Assembly: GCA_003663225.1 (NCBI GenBank) | Contig: QMZP01000049.1 | Coordinates: forward strand, 1 to 6,428 | Direction: 5' to 3' | Length of the DNA stretch: 6,428 nucleotides | DNA from: Candidatus Aenigmatarchaeota archaeon | GTDB taxonomy: Archaea > Aenigmatarchaeota > Aenigmatarchaeia > QMZP01 | In this document: positions 1-5,395 of the stretch, in pieces | Numbering within the stretch: the stretch's first letter is position 1 | Layout: the number at the start of each line of letters is the position of its first letter | Notes under the pieces: generated by a model | What the model saw: the letters and a program-made list of their open reading frames with translations, nothing else | Told to the model about the DNA's origin: nothing | Database searches by the model: none | Translations under genes and position numbers: made by a program

Positions 1-221
1 GGCTCGTGTCATTCATGCAGGGGATGGATTACAAAAAGCTCACGCTATCCGTTATCATTATGTTATTCGGCCTGAACCTGCTGCTGTCGGGCCTTCCCGG
101 GATCCTTATATTGGCCGTTTCCACATCCATAGGCCTCATAGCCCCGCTTTCGGGGGTGAAGAGGAGCAATCTCATGGGGGTCCTGATGCTGCCGCTGATA
201 ATATTCTATGCTGGCATGTGA
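1..221 (+). CDS. C-terminal fragment of a multi-pass membrane protein, probably TctA/DUF112-like permease
   Basis: The reading frame is open from the left edge and stops at TGA 219-221, so only about 73 C-terminal residues are visible and the true start lies outside the window. The fragment is very hydrophobic, with about three membrane segments: one around LSVIIMLFGLNLLL, one around ILILAVSTSIGLIAPL, and a last one ending GVLMLPLIIFYAGM. Between the last two is a short basic loop, GVKRSNLMGV. From memory, a GV-R-(S/T)-x-x-MGVL-LP ending is typical of archaeal members of the tripartite tricarboxylate transporter permease family (TctA/DUF112). That assignment is from family resemblance only. 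Residue 2 of the visible frame is a GTG, but starting there would make an implausibly small protein with no upstream signals. The gene converges on polB across a 202-bp gap. Another polytopic membrane protein cannot be excluded. Confidence 0.6.
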   Translation, partial: LVSFMQGMDYKKLTLSVIIMLFGLNLLLSGLPGILILAVSTSIGLIAPLSGVKRSNLMGVLMLPLIIFYAGM

Positions 222-252
222 AAGAACCCCATTTCACGTGCAGAAATGCACG
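218..252 (+). other. Two adjacent RNA hairpins just after the permease stop, one with a GAAA tetraloop
   Basis: GTGAAA at 218-223 can pair with TTTCAC at 232-237 across an 8-nt loop. Immediately after it, GTGCA at 238-242 pairs with TGCAC at 247-251 around a GAAA loop, which is a GNRA-type tetraloop. If the first stem opens at its last pair, C237 can also pair with G252. The first stem includes the permease TGA stop codon at 219-221, so the structure would sit at the very end of the transcript's coding part. It could protect the 3' end or help termination. It overlaps the repeat cluster, so the symmetry may instead reflect DNA-binding sites. Confidence 0.35.
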
Positions 253-391
253 GTAACGTGAATTTCACACCCCATGATTTCCTCTGAAGAAGTCCGCATG
301 ATGTTGGTATGAATTCACGTGAAGCAACCCCTGTTTCCTGTGAACACCCCATTATTTCCTTTGGAACTTCACGCCCAATTTCACAAAACCA
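224..391 (-). repeat. Cluster of five same-orientation ORB-like elements (GAAA core plus G-string)
   Basis: Read on the minus strand, five elements share a GAAA core followed by a run of G. They are TTCCAAAGGAAATAATGGGG (about 347-366), TTCACAGGAAACAGGGG (about 328-344), TTCAGAGGAAATCATGGGG (about 270-288), CACGTGAAATGGGG (about 227-240) and TTGTGAAATTGGGCG (about 373-387). On the plus strand, the stretches at 268-285 and 345-362 match at 16 of 18 positions. All five G-strings are on the same strand. From memory, archaeal origin recognition boxes have a TTCCAnnGGAAAC-like dyad followed by a GGGG string, bound by Orc1/Cdc6. The copy at 347-366 fits this best; the spacer between dyad and G-string varies here (1, 2 or 4 bases). 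The repeats are seen directly; the origin role is inference. Other DNA-binding proteins or decayed repeats would also fit. Confidence 0.5.
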
Positions 392-404
392 GGAAAACGG
401 CACA

Positions 405-419
405 TTTTTTGGCAAAAAA
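405..419. terminator. Back-to-back T-run terminator between convergent genes
   Basis: The segment TTTTTTGGCAAAAAA is a near-perfect palindrome. It gives a run of six T to transcripts from either side. On the minus strand the T-run begins 5 nt after the polB TAG stop. On the plus strand it lies about 184 nt after the permease stop. Archaeal transcription commonly ends at oligo-T tracts without needing a strong hairpin, so one element could serve both genes. The minus strand also offers a small hairpin, GGCA-GTTTTT-TGCC, at 411-424. Confidence 0.5.
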
Positions 420-423
420 CTGC

Positions 424-3060
424 CTATGCCTTCAGCTTGTGTGCAGCGCCCTTTGAGGTTGAGAACAGCATGCTTCCACCGCATTCACACACCCCTATGA
501 GGGGAACACGTGAATGAAACTTGCTGCATTTGGAGCATGTGAATCCGTTGAATTCCGAGATATCAGCAACCTTGCGTGCCCCCTCCTTCTTGGGCCCGCG
601 TTTGAGTACGTCCATGAGCCCCATCTGCTTTCCGTTTCCCAGAAGCTCGCTCTTGCTTATGTTCAGCGCCCCGAATATCCTCTCTATGGGCGGCAGCAGC
701 TGGTTCTCTACGTAATAGCATGAATCTATCTCAAGCCCGTTCTCCTGCACGTATGCCGGGTCCTCTGTTCTCTTTGACAAAAGCCCGTTACCCTTTATTA
801 TCACGTATCCTATCCTGTCTCCTATGCCTGGGGCATCCAGGGGATTCCTTGCCTTGAGCTTCTTGGCCAGTTCTATGTGTGGCTGGACTCCTGCATAACT
901 GCTCGCTGACTTGGTCATGCTTTTCGTTATGACCAGCTTGTCCAGGTCTATCTCGTTCTTGTTCAGCTTTACAACCACGTCCCTGAAAAACTTCAGGGCC
1001 CCCTTTATGTCCTCTTTCTTGAGGAGTATCTCTATTATCGTGGTGAGGGTCTCGGACACGAGCGGGCACCAGTCCCTCCTGACGGTCTCTATTCCCTTCA
1101 TGTCTATGCCCTCCTTCCAGCCTTTGCCGCTCCTCTCGAACTTCCATGCGGCGTACCTCTTCTTTGTCAGTGGAAGGAAGCGCTTGAATACTTTCTCGAA
1201 CTCCAGCTCCATTATCCCCGGGAGCTCCTCTGTTATGTGTTCGGATATCTCGTCAGCAATCTTCCCCAGCTTGTCCATATCCTCTATGTCAATCTTGACG
1301 AACACGGAGTCGGTGTCGCCATATACTATCTGATACCCGTATTCCTCCTCTATCTTCTTTGACGTATCCTGTATTATCTTCCTCCCGCAAGATGTTATGG
1401 CATTGGCTATGTCCATGTTGTATATCTTGGCCCTCGAATATCCCATGTGCCCGTAGAAGGCGTTGGCCAGTATCTTGAGCGCCCACTGCTTGGCGTCCAG
1501 GAGCCTCTTCTGCTCCTCATTATCGGTATTCTTCAGCTTCTTCTTAACCTTCTGCCTTCCCACCATGAGGTTCTCGAGTATCCTGGGTATTATCCCCCTC
1601 CTTTCACTCTTCGGCACAAACTTTGCGCCTGATGGGGTCTTTATTACACCCTCGCGCTCCTCGTTAGTCAAGGTAGTGGGGCATATGTTGAACGTCCTTA
1701 TTATGGACGGATACATTGACTTGAAGTCCAGGACAGCAACATTGGAGTGGAGCGCTTTTACGGGCTCTATGACATACCCCCCCGCGAGCTCCTTCTTCCT
1801 TGCCTTGTTCCTCTCCTTCACGACACGGTCTTCTGGCTTGCATGGGAAGACATAGTTCTCTGCGTTGAACTCCCTCAGGAGATAGTTCTCTATCCTCGTT
1901 GTTTCGCCGCTATCCAGCGTGTCCTGCATTAACGTCCCCGATACCCTGGAAAGAGCCACGTACTTGTCCATGAGCCTGAGCTTCTCCACGAGGCTCAGGG
2001 CAAGGACAGAGTCCTTCCTGCAGTAGTTCACAAGCCTGTCTATGTCCTTTTGGTCGCCCTTCCAGAGCTTCTCTATCTCAGAATGCTTGACCGCTACCTT
2101 CCTCTCACCGAGAAGCTCGTGCGACACCGCATCCAGTGAGTATCTGTGCAGCGAGAAATCCTTTTTTATTATCTCGAAGGAGTCGACTATGATTCTGCCT
2201 ACTATGGACACCTTGTATTTGGTCCCTATGTTCCGCGCGAACACATTCTTCGTGTTGCACCTCCCGAATGTAGGCTTTATCCCCTCCTTTCTCATCCTCT
2301 CGAGTATGTAGGGGAAATCGAAGTTGTTCGCGTTGAACCCCGTGAGAACGTCGGGGTCGTATTCGTTCACTATCTTCACGAATTCCTCGAGCATTTCCTT
2401 CTCCGTAGAGAAATCCCTGGAATATGTGCCCCTCCTCGTGGACAGCACCAGAGATTTCATGCCCTTGTACTCCTTGTTTAGCACTATGGATATCATGACC
2501 ACCGGGTCCTTCTTGGCCTCGGGCATGGTGCCTGCCACCTGCGGGACACACTCTATGTCGAAAGCCAGCACCTTAAGGGGAACATCATCAACCCTGTCCA
2601 CCGGAGTGATATTGGTAGCGTTAAGCTTTATTTCCGCATTTACGGTGTTCGTAGCAGCCCCGTTGCTGCCCTCGACCCTTATCCAACCCATCCCGCTCAG
2701 GCCGTGGTCTGACATGAACCTGTACTTGAAAGGTATATCGGCCTCGAACACCGTGAGGCCGTGCGCCTTTGCCTTCTCCCTCATTTCAGGGGTCTTTGCC
2801 GGGTTGTTTAACGTAATCTTCTGCATCGTTTCCTCCTTGTCCCTTCCGAATATTATCCTCCGCTTGACATCCTCTATCTTGGCTACCTGACCCTCGTTCT
2901 TGAAGACCTCCCTCGCATCACCACCCATCGTATAGAAGAAAGGCATGTATCCCTCATAGAAAGCGCACACACTCCTGCCATCCTCGGTCTTCCCGAACAT
3001 GCGCACGACGGGCTTTTCGTTGACAAGGATGTAATCCATATCGAAAAGCTGAAACTCCAT
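424..3060 (-). CDS. polB: Family B DNA polymerase with 3'-5' exonuclease and C-terminal zinc ribbon
   Basis: An archaeal replicative-type DNA polymerase of 878 residues from ATG 3060; an in-frame GTG at 3069 would add three. Numbered from that ATG, the exonuclease motifs are FDIE (D168, E170), NANNFD (D248) and YCRKD (D350). The polymerase motifs are DFKSMYPSI (D445), KILANAFYG (529-537), YGDTDS (D582, D584) and KKRY (633-636). All catalytic acidic residues are present, so both activities are expected. The sequence KQMGLMDVL (about 811-819) aligns with the QxxLxx(W)L sliding-clamp motif of Pyrococcus-type polymerases. It is followed by an unusual tail of about 60 residues with a CxxC-x12-CxC cluster (C842, C845, C858, C860), probably binding zinc. 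Pyrococcus PolB is about 775 residues and ends near the clamp motif. The stop is TAG. The gene is divergent from NAC and converges on the permease gene. Confidence 0.97.
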   Translation of the reverse strand: MEFQLFDMDYILVNEKPVVRMFGKTEDGRSVCAFYEGYMPFFYTMGGDAREVFKNEGQVAKIEDVKRRIIFGRDKEETMQKITLNNPAKTPEMREKAKAHGLTVFEADIPFKYRFMSDHGLSGMGWIRVEGSNGAATNTVNAEIKLNATNITPVDRVDDVPLKVLAFDIECVPQVAGTMPEAKKDPVVMISIVLNKEYKGMKSLVLSTRRGTYSRDFSTEKEMLEEFVKIVNEYDPDVLTGFNANNFDFPYILERMRKEGIKPTFGRCNTKNVFARNIGTKYKVSIVGRIIVDSFEIIKKDFSLHRYSLDAVSHELLGERKVAVKHSEIEKLWKGDQKDIDRLVNYCRKDSVLALSLVEKLRLMDKYVALSRVSGTLMQDTLDSGETTRIENYLLREFNAENYVFPCKPEDRVVKERNKARKKELAGGYVIEPVKALHSNVAVLDFKSMYPSIIRTFNICPTTLTNEEREGVIKTPSGAKFVPKSERRGIIPRILENLMVGRQKVKKKLKNTDNEEQKRLLDAKQWALKILANAFYGHMGYSRAKIYNMDIANAITSCGRKIIQDTSKKIEEEYGYQIVYGDTDSVFVKIDIEDMDKLGKIADEISEHITEELPGIMELEFEKVFKRFLPLTKKRYAAWKFERSGKGWKEGIDMKGIETVRRDWCPLVSETLTTIIEILLKKEDIKGALKFFRDVVVKLNKNEIDLDKLVITKSMTKSASSYAGVQPHIELAKKLKARNPLDAPGIGDRIGYVIIKGNGLLSKRTEDPAYVQENGLEIDSCYYVENQLLPPIERIFGALNISKSELLGNGKQMGLMDVLKRGPKKEGARKVADISEFNGFTCSKCSKFHSRVPLIGVCECGGSMLFSTSKGAAHKLKA

Positions 3061-3107
3061 AGCAACCACTGAACCAACAGAATAATATGGTATGGAAGAA
3101 ATAAAAG
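3061..3107 (-). promoter_or_regulatory. Probable polB promoter, two TATA-like candidates
   Basis: On the minus strand, CCATATTATT (3081-3090) is centred about 26 nt before the ATG at 3060, which would make the mRNA leaderless. A second candidate, CTTTTATTTC (3098-3107), would start transcription about 17 nt before the ATG. I see no convincing Shine-Dalgarno sequence before either the ATG or the GTG at 3069. The choice between the two boxes cannot be made by eye. Confidence 0.35.
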
Positions 3108-3170
3108 CAAATCGGAACCGGGTAATATATCACGCAAAATACCCTTTATTGTGAACATGTATGGGACAGA

Positions 3171-3220
3171 TTCATATAAAAACCAGGCATCGACATATAT
3201 CTACGGGTAATATTGTGAGG
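3171..3220 (+). promoter_or_regulatory. Probable promoter of the NAC-MazG operon
   Basis: Two TATA-like stretches precede the NAC ATG at 3221. TTCATATAAAAA (3171-3182) predicts a start of transcription near 3203 and an 18-nt leader. ACATATAT (3193-3200) is centred about 24 nt before the ATG and would give a nearly leaderless mRNA. Both lie downstream of the ATG at 3161, which argues against translation starting there. GTGAGG directly abuts the ATG, too close for normal Shine-Dalgarno spacing. Confidence 0.4.
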
Positions 3221-3544
3221 ATGAATCCCAAGCAGCTCGAGAAGATGGCCAAGAGAATGGGCATACAAGCCAGCCCCATAGAGGCAGAAGAGGTAATAAT
3301 AAAGACCCCTGAGAAGGACATAGTGATAAGCAGCCCACAAGTCTCAAAGGTCAACATGATGGGCCAGGAGACGTGGCAGATAACAGGGGATGTATCGGAG
3401 AGGCCCAAAGAAAATTTCACCGAGGAAGACATAGACACCGTGGTGAACCAGACCGGCGCCAGCAGGGAAGACGTCAAGGAAGCCCTTGAGGCAGCACACG
3501 GCGACCTTGCAGAGGCCATAATGAAGATAAAGGAAAAGGGCTGA
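3221..3544 (+). CDS. nac: Archaeal nascent polypeptide-associated complex protein (NAC alpha)
   Basis: A 107-residue ribosome-associated chaperone subunit that in archaea works as a homodimer near the nascent-chain exit tunnel. The N-terminus MNPKQLEKMAKRMGI matches the basic start of archaeal NAC proteins, which contacts the ribosome. The β-rich NAC domain covers about residues 20-60 (EEVIIKTPEKDIVISSPQV and QETWQITGDVSE). A UBA-type three-helix domain covers about 66-104 (FTEEDIDTVVNQTG to AEAIMKIKEKG). The frame is open 20 codons upstream to an ATG at 3161. I chose 3221 because family proteins begin here, and because the best TATA elements lie between the two starts. A GTG at 3215 is a minor alternative. 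The gene is followed after one base by the MazG-like gene, indicating one transcript with coupled translation. Confidence 0.93.
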   Translation: MNPKQLEKMAKRMGIQASPIEAEEVIIKTPEKDIVISSPQVSKVNMMGQETWQITGDVSERPKENFTEEDIDTVVNQTGASREDVKEALEAAHGDLAEAIMKIKEKG

Positions 3545-3545
3545 C

Positions 3546-3848
3546 ATGGAAACAAAGCAGCTACAGAAAAAGGCCGTGGGAATGGTGGACACGCTGGACA
3601 GGAAATTCAGCGTGGAGCGTGATGCCCAGCTCAACTTCACCCAGATGGTAGAAGAGGTCGGGGAGCTCGCCAAAGAGATAAACCTCCCCAGGCTTAGGTC
3701 ACGGGATGCAGACAAGAACAACCTCGAGGGAGAGTTCGCTGACATATTCCTGCTTCTTTCCAAGATGGCTGAGATGTGCAACGTGGACCTGGAAACAGCC
3801 GTTGAGAACAAGCTGAAGGCCCTTGAGAAGAGGCACATGCTTGTTTGA
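3546..3848 (+). CDS. MazG-like nucleotide pyrophosphohydrolase
   Basis: A 100-residue, all-α protein of the MazG/dUTPase-like NTP pyrophosphohydrolase superfamily, which hydrolyses nucleoside triphosphates to monophosphates and pyrophosphate and helps clear unwanted or damaged nucleotides. The magnesium-binding signature is present: EEVGE at residues 36-40 (EExxE), then ExxD at E63-D66 within GEFADIFLLLSKMAE. The last part, VDLETAVENKLKALEKRH, matches the closing helix common in this family. Length fits the single-domain MazG-like class rather than the two-domain bacterial MazG. The exact substrate cannot be read from the sequence. ATG 3546 lies one base after the NAC stop, with AAAAGGG upstream as a weak ribosome-binding candidate, so translation is probably coupled to NAC. 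The TGA stop forms half of the palindrome TGATCA shared with glyS. Confidence 0.85.
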   Translation: METKQLQKKAVGMVDTLDRKFSVERDAQLNFTQMVEEVGELAKEINLPRLRSRDADKNNLEGEFADIFLLLSKMAEMCNVDLETAVENKLKALEKRHMLV

Positions 3849-5360
3849 TCACTTCACAGACTTGCCCAGCTTGGCTATGTCTTGGCCTGACATGAACCCC
3901 TTTATCGCCTTTTCTATGTCATCAGCATCCACCCGGACCTGCTTCATGCTGTCCCTATCCCTCATGGTGACGCTGCCGTCCTTCATCGTATCATAATCTA
4001 TGGTTATGCCTATTGGCACACCTATCTCGTCTATGCGCCTGTACCTTCTTCCTATGCTGCCGGTCTCATCATAGAATACGTTCATGCCGGCACCTTCCAG
4101 CACCTTCTGTATCTCCCTGGACTTCTCTGGCAGGCCGTCCTTCTTCACTAGCGGGAATATGCCCGCATCGAACGGTGATGCGACTCTGGGGAATGACATG
4201 ACTGTCCTCTCCTTTTCCTCTTTGTATGACAGCTCGAACAGCGCGTATATGTTCCTGTCCACGCCGAAGCTCAGCTCGAGTACATGCGGCAGGACCTTCT
4301 TGCCGTCGACATCCACCACCATATTCTCACCTGAGACCTCCTGATGACCCTTCAAGTCATGGTCTGTCCTGTAGTGTATGCCTGCCACCTCCTTGAACCC
4401 GCCCATGCTGGGCAGGTTGAGCTCTATGTCCCAGTGATACTTGTTGTAGAATGCCTTCTCTTCATCAGTCAGCTGCCTGAACCTCAGCGTCTCTGCGGGC
4501 AGCTTCAGGACGTCAAGGTAGAACTGCTGTATCTTCGCCATGTGATACACGTAGAACTTGGGCAGCTTCAGAGAGCCCGTGGCCTTTGAGCATGTCACTT
4601 CCTCAACCCTGCCCGACTTCCTGTTGCTCGCAGGCAGCAACCTGAGCTTGTACCCCGAAACGGACCCGAAATCAGGGTGGTCTGTTATGGTATCTGGGTC
4701 GAAGAATATCTGCAGCTCTGCCTGGCTGAACTCCCTCATCCTTATCAGGGCGTTCCTTGGCGCTATCTCGTTCCTGAATGCCTTGCCTATTATGGCCAGG
4801 CCCATTGGAAGCTTCCTTCTCAATGCCTCGAACTCGAGCTTGAAATTTACATATGCCCCCTGTGCGGTCTCCCCTGTCAGGTACGCTGTCTGGACGTCCT
4901 TGCCCGCGCCAACTTTCATGGGGAAGAGCATGTTGAATACCCCCGTGCTTTCAAGCGGGCCCCTGCACTTGGGGCACTTTATCTTGTGCTTCTTTATGAG
5001 CTTAGTCATCTCCTCTGGAGTCAGCCCCTCGAAATTCTCCTTCAACTCGGCTTCAAGTATATGGTCGGCCCTCTCCGTATTGCCGCATTTCGAGCATTTG
5101 ACTACCGGGTCGACGAAGTGCTTGAGGTGGCCAGATGCCTTGAAAACACCCTCCGGCATTATAACCGATGACATTATCTCGTAGAAATTATCATCCAACT
5201 TCAGGAAGAAGCCCCTCCACGCGTTCTCCCATTTCCTCCTGAGCAATGTGCCCAGGTGGGCATACTCGTAGAATCCTGCCATGCTCCCGTGTATCAGCGA
5301 GCTCTGCCAGAAGAACCCCCTGCGCTTGGCAATCTCTATTATGTCGTTGAACTCGACCAT
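3849..5360 (-). CDS. glyS: Glycyl-tRNA synthetase, class II α2 type
   Basis: Attaches glycine to tRNA-Gly in the cytoplasm. The protein has 503 residues, shorter than the roughly 570 I recall for many archaeal homologues. The N-terminal region (IAKRRGFFWQSSLIHG, GFYEYAHLGTLLRRKWENAW) is typical of the family. A zinc site is suggested by C89/C92 and C129/C132 in two CxxC pairs. Class II motif 2 is visible as GKAFRNEIAPRNALIRMREF (193-211), and motif 3 around SFGVDR (364-369). The anticodon-binding domain spans about 386-490, starting RTVMSFPRVASPFDAGIFPL. Two signatures deviate: YLTGETAQG replaces the usual LRPETAQG, and motif 3 reads ELSFG where EPSxG is usual. The core is otherwise intact, so it is probably functional. 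ATG 5360 is the only sensible start and lies about 29 nt from a TATA element. Confidence 0.95.
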   Translation of the reverse strand: MVEFNDIIEIAKRRGFFWQSSLIHGSMAGFYEYAHLGTLLRRKWENAWRGFFLKLDDNFYEIMSSVIMPEGVFKASGHLKHFVDPVVKCSKCGNTERADHILEAELKENFEGLTPEEMTKLIKKHKIKCPKCRGPLESTGVFNMLFPMKVGAGKDVQTAYLTGETAQGAYVNFKLEFEALRRKLPMGLAIIGKAFRNEIAPRNALIRMREFSQAELQIFFDPDTITDHPDFGSVSGYKLRLLPASNRKSGRVEEVTCSKATGSLKLPKFYVYHMAKIQQFYLDVLKLPAETLRFRQLTDEEKAFYNKYHWDIELNLPSMGGFKEVAGIHYRTDHDLKGHQEVSGENMVVDVDGKKVLPHVLELSFGVDRNIYALFELSYKEEKERTVMSFPRVASPFDAGIFPLVKKDGLPEKSREIQKVLEGAGMNVFYDETGSIGRRYRRIDEIGVPIGITIDYDTMKDGSVTMRDRDSMKQVRVDADDIEKAIKGFMSGQDIAKLGKSVK

Positions 5361-5392
5361 ATAGCTATATTACGGTATTATTTTAAATATAG
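5361..5392 (-). promoter_or_regulatory. glyS promoter, apparently leaderless
   Basis: On the minus strand, CTATATTTAAAATAATAC contains a clear archaeal TATA element, CTATATT at 5386-5392, extending into TTAAAA. Its centre is about 29 nt before the glyS ATG, the distance expected between TATA box and transcription start. The mRNA would therefore begin at or within a few bases of the start codon. No Shine-Dalgarno sequence is present, which fits leaderless translation. The box lies close to the start codon of the opposite gene. Confidence 0.5.
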
Positions 5393-5395
5393 TTT
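5365..5395 (+). promoter_or_regulatory. Promoter of the PHP gene, mirror image of the glyS promoter
   Basis: CTATATT at 5365-5371 is the exact inverted copy of the glyS TATA element at 5386-5392. It is centred about 28 nt before the ATG at 5396, so this transcript is also predicted to be leaderless or nearly so. The element starts 4 bp beyond the glyS start codon, so any upstream BRE-like contact would overlap the beginning of glyS. Confidence is limited by the lack of a further consensus. Confidence 0.45.

Noticed and set aside
297..306. C/D-box sRNA suggested by an ATGATGT-like box and a nearby CTGA
   Set aside because: The boxes are in the wrong order and spacing for a C/D guide RNA, and a match this short is expected by chance.
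222..423. CRISPR array
   Set aside because: The repeats are short, degenerate and irregularly spaced, with no constant-length spacers and no cas genes.
206..484. 92-codon open frame on the minus strand across the intergenic region and the polB end
   Set aside because: It overlaps the well-supported C-terminal zinc ribbon of polB in another frame, has no recognisable domain, and its composition follows the repeats.
309..500. 63-codon open frame on the plus strand
   Set aside because: It runs through the repeat cluster, the terminator and antisense to polB. No promoter or ribosome-binding site was seen, and the product has no recognisable features.
2105..2551. Long open frames on both strands inside polB and glyS
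   Set aside because: They are shadow frames of strongly conserved enzymes, with skewed composition and no domain signal.
3161..3220. 20-residue N-terminal extension of NAC from ATG 3161
   Set aside because: Archaeal NAC proteins begin near MNPKQL, and the best TATA elements lie between 3161 and 3221.
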